Assembly: GCF_000419525.1 (NCBI RefSeq)
Contig: NZ_ATTE01000001.1
Location: 930,001-994,000, forward strand
Direction: 5' to 3'
From: Leucothrix mucor DSM 2157
Lineage (GTDB): Bacteria > Pseudomonadota > Gammaproteobacteria > Thiotrichales > Thiotrichaceae
DNA: 64,000 bases
Within the stretch, counting starts at the first letter, position 1; the number at the start of each line of letters is the position of its first letter. Below are positions 44,120 through 53,389 of the stretch, piece after piece. The notes beneath the pieces were generated by a model. It saw only the letters and a program-made list of their open reading frames with translations, was not told the origin of the DNA and did no database searches. The translations under genes were made by a program, and so were the position numbers.

Positions 44120-46660
44120 ATGGCTGATTCGAGAGCATATTGGTTTGTTGGTGCATCTTATGGTGGTAGCAATGATCAGACAGATCGCTTCATAGCAGAG
44201 GGGATCTGGCAGAACGGTTATGAAAATAAGTATCTCGATGTGGTTCGCTCGATCAAGTCGGGCGACAAGATTGCCATCAAATCCTCCTATGTAAGAAAAT
44301 ACCACCTGCCATTTGATGCGAAAGGTCAGTCGGTGTCGGTGATGTGCATTAAGGCGATTGGAATAGTGACCCGAAACCTCGGTGATGGGCAAACTTTAGA
44401 AGTTGACTGGGACGCCAGAATGGAGCCTGCAAAGGAATGGTATTTCTATACTAACCGAAGCACGATATGGCGAGTAACTGCCAATGACTGGTTGACTGAA
44501 GGTCTGATCGATTTTGCATTTAACAATGCTGAACAAGATATTAGTCGTTTTCGCAATGCACCCTATTGGAGTGAGCGATATGGAGATGCGGAGACAGAAA
44601 AGCAGCGCTTTAAGTGGACATCATTCTACGAAGCCATTGCAGATAAATTAGTCACCTATAAAAATGACCGAGCGTCATTAATGAAGATGATTCATGAGCT
44701 GCCAAATAAAATAGAAAGCATCTCTGTATTATTGGATCAGCCTGAAAAGGGTGTGAAAGAACCACTTCAGGATATTTGTCCTTTTACGGTGTTTGCCTTG
44801 TTTAACCGGGGCATTACCGATGCCAATAGAAAAGCTATTGCTCGTGAGTTGGCTGATTTTCTGGATGTTGATGTTCCTGTGCCTGAGTCTTTTGAAGGAA
44901 TTCCGCTAGCTAATAATCAGAGTACTTGGTTTTTTGGTTACAAATACAGAAGAGGTGAAGATGACATTGATACCTTGTGGGAGCTTTTCACTACAGCAAT
45001 TGAATACTCAAATAACAAGGAAACTGACTCGGTTGAGGAGCTTGCCAGAGCCTACGAAAAGGCGTCTAACTGCCATGGCGTCGGCTGGAATGCCACAATG
45101 GGCTTGTATTGGATTCGACCATGGACCTTTCTAACACTTGATGGACAATCCAGAACTTATATTACGCAAAAGCTAGATTTAGACATCGGGTTAAGTGGCG
45201 TAAAAGGGCGTGCCAGCGCTGCCGACTACTTTAAATTGTCGCGTGAGTTGGAAGCTAGATTTCAAGAGGATGCCTATCCAGTTCACTCGTTTCCGGATTT
45301 GTCGCAGGCTGCATGGCTTTACGAGGATAGTGAGAAGCCTAAGCTCACATATGATTTGAATATAGACTCTGATGATGAAGACTTTGTTGAAGATGAGTCA
45401 GCAACAGTAACCAAAGATGTTATCCCTAAATTTGATGAATTAGCAGTACCTTTGCTTCAAGCCGTTAAGGACGGTGAAACCCATCTGAGTAGATCCGTAT
45501 TTGAGATAATCAAGCATGATTTGGATATGGAAAAATATGACACCATTACTTTGGAGTCCACGGGAAAACCTCTATTCGACAATCGTATTGCATGGGCCAA
45601 GTCTTACCTGAAACGAGCTGGCTTACTTGAGTTTCCGTTGCGAGCGCACATGCGTATTACAGAAAAGGGGCTGCAGTTTCTAGACCAACCAGAGGATGTA
45701 TTAGCTAGCTATAAAGTGGCAGCAGATTTGATTGATCAGGCATTGGAACCGGTAGAGGAGGAGGCCGTTTTTGACCCATACTCTCTTGATGATATTATGA
45801 ATGACGGCTGTTTCATCAGCCATGAATCACTTGAGAATATGCTGGAGCGTCTCCGAGTTAAGAAAAATCTCATTCTACAAGGCCCTCCGGGTACCGGAAA
45901 AACATGGCTAGCCAAGAAATTAGCCTTTGCCCTGATGGGGGAGAAAAACGATAGCAAGTTACGTGCGGTACAGTTTCATCCTAACTTATCCTATGAAGAC
46001 TTTGTACGGGGCTGGAGGCCGTCGGGCGATGGCAAGCTAAGTTTGTGTGATGGTCCATTTTTGGAGATGATCAATTCGGCCAAAAAGAATGCCAAGACTC
46101 AATATGTATTGGTTATTGAAGAAATTAATCGGGGTAACCCCGCTCAAATTTTCGGTGAAATGCTGACATTATTAGAGGCAGATAAACGAACACCGAATGA
46201 GGCGCTGGAACTGAGCTATCGACGAGCCGTTGGTGAGCGAGTTTATATTCCCGCTAATTTATTTGTGATTGGCACTATGAATATTGCGGATCGGTCTCTG
46301 GCAATGGTCGACTTAGCTTTACGTCGTCGTTTTGCATTTATTGATCTGAAGCCAGTTTTTGGAGAGGCATGGCGTAACTGGGTTCATCGAGAGGCCAAGA
46401 TCGATATGGTACTGCTAGAGGAAATAGAGTCGCGAATGAAGGCATTAAATAATGACATTACTAACGACCGCAACCTTGGCTCGCAGTTTATGGTTGGTCA
46501 TAGTTATGTAACGCCTGCACTTAAGAATACGTTCAGTGATGGTGCTAAGTGGTTTAAAAGTGTCGTTGAGACTGAGATTGGCCCGTTGCTTGATGAATAT
46601 TGGTTTGATGATTTGGATCGCGCCAGAAAAGCACGCGAATCACTGGTCGAAGGTCTCTGA
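44120..46660 (+). CDS. mcrB: McrB-like GTPase/ATPase with EVE-like N-terminal domain
   Basis: The motor subunit of a modification-dependent restriction system, 846 residues. Residues 1-125 look like an EVE/YTH-type modified-base reader (YWFVGASYGG, GDKIAIKSSY, WRVTANDW). Residues 215-405 are a conserved middle region with FNRGITDANRKAI. Residues 435-525 are a Mrr_N winged helix. The AAA motor follows: Walker A GPPGTGKT (588-595), Walker B YVLVIEEIN (662-670), and GTMNIADRSLAMVDLALRRR (718-737), matching the MNxxD GTP signature of McrB. The stop overlaps the mcrC start by one base. The upstream 230 bp is AT-rich. Together with McrC it should cut foreign DNA carrying modified bases; which base is unknown. 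Confidence 0.9.
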   Translation: MADSRAYWFVGASYGGSNDQTDRFIAEGIWQNGYENKYLDVVRSIKSGDKIAIKSSYVRKYHLPFDAKGQSVSVMCIKAIGIVTRNLGDGQTLEVDWDARMEPAKEWYFYTNRSTIWRVTANDWLTEGLIDFAFNNAEQDISRFRNAPYWSERYGDAETEKQRFKWTSFYEAIADKLVTYKNDRASLMKMIHELPNKIESISVLLDQPEKGVKEPLQDICPFTVFALFNRGITDANRKAIARELADFLDVDVPVPESFEGIPLANNQSTWFFGYKYRRGEDDIDTLWELFTTAIEYSNNKETDSVEELARAYEKASNCHGVGWNATMGLYWIRPWTFLTLDGQSRTYITQKLDLDIGLSGVKGRASAADYFKLSRELEARFQEDAYPVHSFPDLSQAAWLYEDSEKPKLTYDLNIDSDDEDFVEDESATVTKDVIPKFDELAVPLLQAVKDGETHLSRSVFEIIKHDLDMEKYDTITLESTGKPLFDNRIAWAKSYLKRAGLLEFPLRAHMRITEKGLQFLDQPEDVLASYKVAADLIDQALEPVEEEAVFDPYSLDDIMNDGCFISHESLENMLERLRVKKNLILQGPPGTGKTWLAKKLAFALMGEKNDSKLRAVQFHPNLSYEDFVRGWRPSGDGKLSLCDGPFLEMINSAKKNAKTQYVLVIEEINRGNPAQIFGEMLTLLEADKRTPNEALELSYRRAVGERVYIPANLFVIGTMNIADRSLAMVDLALRRRFAFIDLKPVFGEAWRNWVHREAKIDMVLLEEIESRMKALNNDITNDRNLGSQFMVGHSYVTPALKNTFSDGAKWFKSVVETEIGPLLDEYWFDDLDRARKARESLVEGL

Positions 46661-47766
46661 TGAATGTCGTGCAGGGACCTGCCTCATTCAACGAGGATGG
46701 TGTTCGACTACTAGGAAAAATACCAGTCAGAAATTTATGGCTGCTCATGCTATATGCATCCGACCTGTATCGGCAGCTGGGCTCTGCCAAAATTGCAGTA
46801 GAAGATAATCCTGAAGATATCGCCGATTTGGTCGCAGAGATCTTATGCCATCAAGCCGAGCAGCGGTTAATGAGAAATCTAAGTTTTGGCTATGAAGATA
46901 GAGTGGCCGTATTGGGGCGAGTTCGGGGGCGCATTGACTCACTGTATACCGAGCGACATCGTTTACTTGAAAAAGGGAAAGTCCGTTGTCGTTTTGAAGC
47001 GCTCACGGTGGATACACCAAGAAACCGATATGTGCGTGCCGCTTTAGAAAAACTAACCTCGATACTGAGCAATACGTCATTGATTCGGCGCTGTCGTGCT
47101 TTAGTTGCTAGCTTGGAGCGTTTAGGAGTTAGTCAAGGAAAGCCTATTGCCTACAATGGAAAGAGTGAGCGCTTTGGTCGGCATGATTCTGCAGATCAAA
47201 AAATGGTGGCTGCGGCAGACTTAGCATTCTCATTGGCATTACCGACTGAGTTTGTTGGACAGCACCATCTAACAATGCCGGATAAACAAGTTCATTGGCT
47301 CAGAAATCTATTTGAAAAAGCGATTGCTGGATTTTACTCAGTTGCACTTGATCCATCTGAGTGGAAAGTGTCAGCTGGTCGTCAATTTCGTTGGAAAATC
47401 TCAGATAAAACGGCTGGTATTGATGCGATTCTACCAATCATGAAAACAGATATTATGATTGATCGCTTGTCATCTGGAGAGCGCTTAGTGATTGATACCA
47501 AATTTAATTCGGTGACTGTGAAAGGGCAGTACCGAGATGAATCCATCAGAAGCGGCTATATTTATCAAATGTATGCGTACTTGCGCAGTCAGGAAGAGTC
47601 TGATCAGTCATTATCACTGGTGACCTCTGGAATGCTGCTGCATCCATCGATTGACCTTGAAGTGAATGAGCGTGTGACTATTCAGGGACACTCTATTGCG
47701 TTTTGTACGGTTAACCTTGGAAACGGTGCGACAAAAGTTCGTGAGCAATTGTTGAGCTTGATATGA
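46660..47766 (+). CDS. mcrC: McrC-family nuclease subunit
   Basis: This 368-residue partner is recruited by the McrB ring. The N-terminal IPVRNLWLLMLYASDLYR is the McrC-type region. The PD-(D/E)xK nuclease centre lies near the end: D264 in MKTDIMID, then D279 and K281 in RLVIDTKFNS, with the supporting YQMYAYLRS helix. All residues needed for cleavage are present, so the nuclease should be active. E. coli McrC is 348 residues. It overlaps mcrB by one base (TGATG), a sign of coupled synthesis in fixed ratio. Confidence 0.92.
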   Translation: MNVVQGPASFNEDGVRLLGKIPVRNLWLLMLYASDLYRQLGSAKIAVEDNPEDIADLVAEILCHQAEQRLMRNLSFGYEDRVAVLGRVRGRIDSLYTERHRLLEKGKVRCRFEALTVDTPRNRYVRAALEKLTSILSNTSLIRRCRALVASLERLGVSQGKPIAYNGKSERFGRHDSADQKMVAAADLAFSLALPTEFVGQHHLTMPDKQVHWLRNLFEKAIAGFYSVALDPSEWKVSAGRQFRWKISDKTAGIDAILPIMKTDIMIDRLSSGERLVIDTKFNSVTVKGQYRDESIRSGYIYQMYAYLRSQEESDQSLSLVTSGMLLHPSIDLEVNERVTIQGHSIAFCTVNLGNGATKVREQLLSLI

Positions 47767-47857
47767 ATGCGATGGTGGTTCATCAATTGGTACAGCAGCA
47801 TTAGCTGCTTAGCGCTTTCACAAAATGCTTAGAGCGTAATAATAAGGAGAGTAGATT

Positions 47858-48673
47858 ATGGGACGTATAACACTTGGTGGGTTGCTTCTGACTATTTTGA
47901 TGTCACTACATGGCCCAGCTAACGCCGTAGAATTCAAAGAATGCGCAAAATTCATCAATAAAAATGAGCAAAAATACCTCCAGTGTACCGAGTACAGCTT
48001 CATCGAAGCGACCAAAAAAGGCGACTACCAGAAAGCTAGCCAATGGTTGAACGAAGGCGGAGAAGACGAAAAACAAAACTACAATAAACTGCTGTCCATT
48101 TTTATGTGCGAAAGTTATGAGCATAGAGGGAGCAGACCCTTTAAAGGCAATAGAGAAGATGTTATTCGCTTAATCGATGATCTGTTGGACCGTGGAGCGT
48201 CGTTTCATTCAATGCCGACCGATATTGTCACCCCGTTATATTGCCTTACTAACCGCAAAGATAGTGTCATTCTGGAGCATGTCATAACTCGCACTAATAT
48301 AACGAGCGAAAGGCTGAATATTAGCCAGTATGAAGGCACTGACCCAAATTATTTACCGTTGCATAGAGCAATTATGAATGATGACCTGGAGTCAGCAAAA
48401 GTACTGGTTAAATATGGCGCCTCGCCGGATACCAGTAGCATGTTCAATGAAACGGCGCTAAAGAAGGCGCTAGAGCTGCACAATGTTAGAATGGCTAACT
48501 GGTTACTTGATACCAATTCCTCAGTCCATAAGCGGGATGATGAAAGAGGCTGTTCTGGTAAGTCTGCACTGGATTACGCTTTGGAAATTCCACCTAATGT
48601 TGAGGGTAGAGATCAACTCGTTGAACGTATCGAAGCGCTAATGCAGATACCTGCAACGAAACCGTGCAGATAA
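47858..48673 (+). CDS. Secreted ankyrin-repeat protein
   Basis: This 271-residue protein has a signal peptide cut near PANA and three to four ankyrin-like repeats. The best are LPLHRAIMNDDLESAKVLVK and TALKKALELHNVRMANWLLD. Cys residues at the N-terminus and in CRE-like positions may form disulfides in the periplasm. GGAGA precedes the ATG. It lies 91 bp after mcrC on the same strand, but a periplasmic repeat protein is not an expected part of a restriction system. It may be a neighbour only, or an immunity or scaffold protein. Confidence 0.78.
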   Translation: MGRITLGGLLLTILMSLHGPANAVEFKECAKFINKNEQKYLQCTEYSFIEATKKGDYQKASQWLNEGGEDEKQNYNKLLSIFMCESYEHRGSRPFKGNREDVIRLIDDLLDRGASFHSMPTDIVTPLYCLTNRKDSVILEHVITRTNITSERLNISQYEGTDPNYLPLHRAIMNDDLESAKVLVKYGASPDTSSMFNETALKKALELHNVRMANWLLDTNSSVHKRDDERGCSGKSALDYALEIPPNVEGRDQLVERIEALMQIPATKPCR

Positions 48674-48986
48674 TAGCCACGTTGTTATATGGCTCAGAAG
48701 TCTACAGTTTTTTAGCCAGCCTGAGGTGCTTGATGCATCAAAGATTCATTGCCAACATAAACACCAGCTTGTCGTAAAAGGCTTTTGATTGGTAAAAGTG
48801 CATGTAACAATAGCCGCAGTTCCCCCCAATAATTTATAAAAATAAAATGGCCATAGTTAATAAAAAAAGGCTGCCTACTCGTTGTATTGCGAACAATTAC
48901 GGCGCGTTGACTGCGCTGCAGGTATTCTTTTTTCCGAATAACAGACTGAATAAAGCCGAGTACAATCTGCAAGGACGCGCACATTG
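48674..48986. other. Gene-free region of 313 bp
   Basis: Between the ankyrin gene and the diguanylate cyclase gene there is no supported gene. A 90-codon frame on the minus strand overlaps it but lacks a ribosome site and recognisable sequence. No repeat, RNA gene or terminator was found. Confidence 0.5.
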
Positions 48987-50891
48987 ATGTGTCGTAGCAG
49001 AAGGCGAACCCATGCCTATTCGTTCTTATTCATTGCACTGCTGAGCTTATTTACTTGCTTTCAGCATGCCGTTGCGGCCCAAAAGTCTGCAGCGATGCAC
49101 TGGATCGAGGATAAGTCTGGCTCGCTGACCTTTGAAGAGGTGCGCGATAAAGATTTATCGACACAGTGGAACCTTGCCTTAAAACCTTCCCCCAACTTTG
49201 GTTTCACTGAAAGTATTTATTGGCTGAGCCTGCCATTTGAAAATGATAGCGATACTTCAGCGTCGATGTTGTTGGAGATGGGTTTTCCCTTGCATGACAA
49301 GATTGATGTGTATCTGTTAGACGGCAAGGAGGTGGTTAAAAGCTTCCATACGGGGGACCAGATTCCCTTTTCCCAACGGCCATTAGATCACCGCAATTTT
49401 ATGTTTCCGCAGACTGTTGCGCCCGAGCAAAAGCTTCGGGCGATCGTGCGTGTTCAGAGTACGGATACCATGTACTTTCCGGTCAGGGTGTGGGAAAGCA
49501 ATGACTTTTTAACCATGGACCAGCATCACATATTGGTATTGGGGGTCTTTTTCGGCTTTTTGCTGATCATGATGGTTTATAACCTGTTCTTGTACTTCTC
49601 AACCCGTGATAAAAACTATCTGTATTACGTGTGGTGCACGGCAACGATTATTCATTTGCAACTGACTCAAAAGGGCTTGGGATTTCAGTTTCTATGGTCT
49701 GATAGCATTCTCTTCAATCATCTGAGTGTGCCAATGGCCAGTTTTGTAACCATGGTCAGTGGTGCGTTTTTCATTCTGAATTTTCTGGAATTGGACGAGC
49801 AGCATAAGAAAACCATTTGGGTATTCAAAGGGTTAATTACGTTATCCCTGATCGGCTTAATATGGACTTGCTCGATTTTTTATACGCAGACATACCTTAT
49901 TTCTTATACCAGCCTGCTGGTCATCTCGGCAGTATTTGGCATCATTATCACTCTAGTGGTGATGGGGCTACTGCTTAAGTTGTCAATTAAAGGCAGTACC
50001 ACCGCACAGATTCTATCGGTTGCTTGGTTGTTCTTACTCATGGGCACGGTCTTATTTGCGCTCGGACGATTAGGTGCGCCATTGCCAATGATGCTGACTG
50101 AAAATGCGATGCTGATTGGTTCTAGTTTTGAAGCCGTGATGATCTCGTTTGCCTTGGCCAGACACATTAAGACTGAGCGCGATGCACGCATGGCCGCTCA
50201 GGAGTTAGCCTTAAGCAATGAACGCGAAACGCATAAGGTGCAGAAATCACTCTTAACACTTCAGGAGCGAACCACTCAGCAATTGGAGCAGGAAGTTAAA
50301 GAGCGCACATTAAAGCTTGAAACCGCGATGAAAAAGCTCACGTTTGCCAATGAAAAGTTAGATAGCTTGGCGCGTTTGGATAGCCTGACTGGGCTCTCAA
50401 ATCGCCGTAATTTCGACCAGGCCTTTGATATTGCTTGGCGCGAGACGCTGCAACAACGCCAACCCATGTCGATGATGATGGCGGATATCGATCACTTCAA
50501 GAAGATCAATGATACTTATGGTCACTTGTTTGGTGATCAGTGCTTGATGAAAGTTGCCAATATTCTGAAAAAATGTGTCACCAATCCCAGTGATCTGGCT
50601 GCACGTTTTGGTGGGGAGGAGTTCATTATTATGCTGCCCGATACCGACAGTAAAGTTGCAACTTCCATTGCCGAGCTGATCAGAAAGAATATTGAAAAGT
50701 TGCGTATGAATTATGAAGGTGAGCAGATCAAATTCACCATCAGTATTGGCGTTGCGACTATCGTGCCGACACGGGTTATCAATAGCTCAGACTTAAACGA
50801 GCGTGCCGACCAAGCGCTTTATCTGGCGAAAGAGGAAGGTCGAAATCGGGTGGTTGCGACTGATGGCGAGTCGGCTTTAACGCCGTCATAG
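48987..50891 (+). CDS. 7TMR-DISM diguanylate cyclase (GGDEF)
   Basis: The ATG at 48987 is used (AAGGA upstream; a TTG is one codon earlier). After a signal peptide (to about residue 30) comes the periplasmic DISMED2 sensor domain (about 40-170), with LALKPSPNFGFTESIYWLSL and the HRNFMFPQ segment. Seven membrane helices (about 180-390) and a coiled coil (about 400-460) lead to the GGDEF domain. The active site reads RFGGEEF. The I-site position has NPSD instead of RxxD, so product inhibition is probably lost. Such receptors sense sugars or other periplasmic ligands; the ligand here is unknown. Confidence 0.92.
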   Translation: MCRSRRRTHAYSFLFIALLSLFTCFQHAVAAQKSAAMHWIEDKSGSLTFEEVRDKDLSTQWNLALKPSPNFGFTESIYWLSLPFENDSDTSASMLLEMGFPLHDKIDVYLLDGKEVVKSFHTGDQIPFSQRPLDHRNFMFPQTVAPEQKLRAIVRVQSTDTMYFPVRVWESNDFLTMDQHHILVLGVFFGFLLIMMVYNLFLYFSTRDKNYLYYVWCTATIIHLQLTQKGLGFQFLWSDSILFNHLSVPMASFVTMVSGAFFILNFLELDEQHKKTIWVFKGLITLSLIGLIWTCSIFYTQTYLISYTSLLVISAVFGIIITLVVMGLLLKLSIKGSTTAQILSVAWLFLLMGTVLFALGRLGAPLPMMLTENAMLIGSSFEAVMISFALARHIKTERDARMAAQELALSNERETHKVQKSLLTLQERTTQQLEQEVKERTLKLETAMKKLTFANEKLDSLARLDSLTGLSNRRNFDQAFDIAWRETLQQRQPMSMMMADIDHFKKINDTYGHLFGDQCLMKVANILKKCVTNPSDLAARFGGEEFIIMLPDTDSKVATSIAELIRKNIEKLRMNYEGEQIKFTISIGVATIVPTRVINSSDLNERADQALYLAKEEGRNRVVATDGESALTPS

Positions 50892-50940
50892 CGTTCAGAG
50901 TTCCAATTTACTAAGGGTCACTTATCGTTATTCAGTGCCC

Positions 50941-51834
50941 TTAGTAGGGAGATGTTTGAAAGTCTTCCAACGCAAAATCAATCAACGCACGCACTTTACG
51001 GGGTAGTACATTGCCTTCCAAATACATGGCTGCAATCGGGTAGCTTTGCGTATCAAAGTCTTCCAGCAGGCTTACTAAGCGCCCATCAGCCAGATGTTGA
51101 CTCAAGACAAAATCGGGGCAATATGCAATGCCACGGCCTTCCGTAGCCCAGTCCCGGGTAACTCTGGCGCTATTCACCATAAATTGGCGCGATACAACGG
51201 CAGTGAACTCCTCTCCATCCTTTTTAAATACCCAGCGATTAATATCGGGATGGTTGGTATCAGCAATGCATTGATGCTTTTCCAGTTCCTCTGGCGTGCT
51301 TGGTGTGCCATGCTCGGCAAGGTATTCAGGCGAGGCAACCACCACACTTTTCATAATGCCAAGTTTGCGCATTTTAAGCGATGAAGCTTCTGGTATGCCG
51401 ATGCGAAAAGCCAGATCAAAGCCATTTGCCGCAAGATCAACAAAGGCATCATTCAGGCGTAAGTCAATCGATAAGTTCGGGTGCATGTTGGTAAATCGAT
51501 CCAATAAATCTTTGATATAGACCTCACCAAAGGTCACTGGCGCAGAGATACGAATGGTGCCTGAAAAGCCCTTTGATTCCTCAGTAATCGAGCCGAGCAT
51601 ATCATCCAGCTCATCCAGTAAAGCGGGGGCGCGAGCTAACAAATCTTGGCCAGTCGAGGTAAGGCCAACTTTACGGGTTGTGCGCTGTAATAAGCGTGCG
51701 CCAATTCGAGTTTCCAGCTCTGCAACGTACTTGGAGGTCAGGCGATTGGATACGCCCATGCGCTCAGCCGCTTCGGTAAACGAGCCAGTTTGAGCGGTGG
51801 CAACAAATGCACGTAAGCCATCAATTAGATCCAT
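50941..51834 (-). CDS. LysR-type transcriptional regulator
   Basis: This 297-residue regulator has an N-terminal winged helix (residues 1-60: DGLRAFVATAQTGSFTEAAE then TSKYVAELETRIGARLL) and a LysR substrate domain after about 90. It belongs to the CrgA/DsdC-like group with a short hinge. It is transcribed away from the DoxX gene across 121 bp, the usual arrangement for a regulator and its target. Its ligand is unknown, but the adjacent DoxX and dioxygenase genes point to a redox or aromatic stress signal. Confidence 0.9.
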   Translation of the reverse strand: MDLIDGLRAFVATAQTGSFTEAAERMGVSNRLTSKYVAELETRIGARLLQRTTRKVGLTSTGQDLLARAPALLDELDDMLGSITEESKGFSGTIRISAPVTFGEVYIKDLLDRFTNMHPNLSIDLRLNDAFVDLAANGFDLAFRIGIPEASSLKMRKLGIMKSVVVASPEYLAEHGTPSTPEELEKHQCIADTNHPDINRWVFKKDGEEFTAVVSRQFMVNSARVTRDWATEGRGIAYCPDFVLSQHLADGRLVSLLEDFDTQSYPIAAMYLEGNVLPRKVRALIDFALEDFQTSPY

Positions 51835-51955
51835 ATTGCTATTCTCTGATTAGGAATAAATCGTTGATAGTCATTCTATATAATCTCCATTGTGTTGATA
51901 AGCGATAAAGCGCATATTTCTCCCCATCGAAACTTATAAATCTTAGGAGAACACA

Positions 51956-52378
51956 ATGATTGATCAAAAAACGGCACCATACGCGGCACTAGTACTTCGC
52001 TTATCACTGGGCGTTATGTTTATTGCACACGGCTTAATGAAAGTACTGATCTTTACCCCAGCGGGCACGGTTGGCTATTTTGAGTCGATTGGTTTACCGG
52101 GCGTATTGGCTTACGCCACCATCTTTGCAGAACTAGCCGGTGGCGCTGCGTTGATACTCGGCTTCGCAACCCGTTGGGTGGCTTTGGCCTTAGTTCCGGT
52201 ATTACTCGGCGCGCTGATCTTTGGTCATGCCGCTAATGGCTGGGCATTTACTAATGCAGGCGGCGGCTGGGAATACCCATTATTTTTAGCGATGGCAGCA
52301 CTGGTACAAGTGTTGTTGGGCGATGGTGCTTATGCACTGAACCCGTTTAAAGCTAAACAGGCTTCAGCGACAGCTTAA
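51956..52378 (+). CDS. DoxX-family inner-membrane protein
   Basis: This 140-residue protein has four membrane helices. The family pattern LVLRLSLGVMFIAHGLMKVL and GLPGVLAYATIFAELAGGAALILGF is clear. DoxX relatives are linked to oxidative stress defence and quinone or thiol oxidation, though no reaction is fixed. GGAGA precedes the ATG. It faces the LysR gene and is followed 148 bp later by the ygiD-like dioxygenase gene on the same strand, which may be under the same control. Confidence 0.9.
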   Translation: MIDQKTAPYAALVLRLSLGVMFIAHGLMKVLIFTPAGTVGYFESIGLPGVLAYATIFAELAGGAALILGFATRWVALALVPVLLGALIFGHAANGWAFTNAGGGWEYPLFLAMAALVQVLLGDGAYALNPFKAKQASATA

Positions 52379-52525
52379 CTTGCCTGAAAATGCAGTCTGC
52401 TAGATTCGCAAACTGAGCCTCAGACTTGAAGGCACATTGGGCTCTACTTTGAGCTCAATGTCAGTTAAGCATTAGGTCATGTATCAGGTTCAGGGTTTGA
52501 AAAAAACATAGCAAGGAGACACATA

Positions 52526-53311
52526 ATGAACACGAAACAACCGACGTTATTTATCTCTCATGGTTCGCCCATGATGGCGCTTGATGATAGCCCAACATCG
52601 CGCTTTTTAAAGCAATTGGGCAACACACTCAGTAAGCCAAAAGCGATCGTAGTGTTTTCGGCGCATTTTGATGTCCCCGGCGATATTGTGATTACAGCTG
52701 GTGAGCGACCTGAAACCATTCACGACTTTGGCGGGTTTCCGCAAGAGTTATATGAGGTCGAGTACCCAGCACCTGGCGCGCCAGAGTTGGCTAAAGGCAT
52801 TGCAACTCGCTTCGAGCAAGCTGGTTTACAGCCAATCCTTGATAAGACCCAGGGCTGGGATCATGGCGTGTGGGTACCATTGCGCCTGATGTTTCCGGAA
52901 GCTGATATTCCGGTGGTTGCAGTATCGATTAATAGCCGATTAGGGGCAGAAGCTAATTACGCATTTGGCAAACTGCTGGCGTCATTAAAAGATGAGAATA
53001 TTCTGATTATTGGTTCTGGGAGTATCACCCACAATTTGCGTGAAATATACACGGGTGCGAGAACGCCTAAGCGCCTTGAAATGTCAGAAGCGTTCACTAG
53101 CTGGATTTATGAAAAGCTGATGGCGAAAGAGACTGATGCCTTGCTGGATTATAGGGAGCAAGCGCCATTTGTACGCTTTAATCATCCTTCACAGGAGCAT
53201 TTCTTGCCACTGATTGCAGCGATGGGGAGTAGTGATTTACAAACGGTTGAGCGACTACATCAAGGATTTGAGGCTGAGATCTTGGGCATGGATGCTTATC
53301 GGTTTAACTAA
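52526..53311 (+). CDS. DODA-type class III extradiol ring-opening dioxygenase, YgiD-like
   Basis: This 261-residue cytoplasmic enzyme opens catechol-type rings using a non-heme metal (zinc or iron). Metal ligands are likely H12 in FISHGSP, the His in VFSAHFDVP and the His in WDHGVWVPLRLMFP. GSGSITHNL and RFNHPSQEHFLPLI are also conserved. It is of the YgiD/4,5-DOPA type. A strong AAGGAG precedes the ATG. With DoxX and LysR it forms a recurring group, often seen with pirin. Confidence 0.93.
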   Translation: MNTKQPTLFISHGSPMMALDDSPTSRFLKQLGNTLSKPKAIVVFSAHFDVPGDIVITAGERPETIHDFGGFPQELYEVEYPAPGAPELAKGIATRFEQAGLQPILDKTQGWDHGVWVPLRLMFPEADIPVVAVSINSRLGAEANYAFGKLLASLKDENILIIGSGSITHNLREIYTGARTPKRLEMSEAFTSWIYEKLMAKETDALLDYREQAPFVRFNHPSQEHFLPLIAAMGSSDLQTVERLHQGFEAEILGMDAYRFN

Positions 53312-53331
53312 ACTAGATAGCCCAGATAAAC

Positions 53332-53371
53332 AAAAGCACATTCACCAACGAGCGGTGAGTGTGCTTTTTTT
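53332..53371. terminator. Bidirectional intrinsic terminator between dioxygenase and SIP genes
   Basis: AAAGCACATTCACC and GGTGAGTGTGCTTT pair with one internal mismatch around a seven-base loop, followed by T7 on the + strand. It separates two convergent genes. Confidence 0.88.
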
Positions 53372-53389
53372 GGTTTATGGCGAGAGCAG

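Noticed and set aside
48712-48984. 90-codon frame on the minus strand between the ankyrin and diguanylate cyclase genes
   Set aside because: No ribosome site, no recognisable sequence, and it would start against the ATG of the cyclase gene.
51862-51902. LysR operator made of two GTTGATA words in front of the DoxX gene
   Set aside because: The words are short and direct, not clearly T-N11-A symmetric; too weak to annotate.
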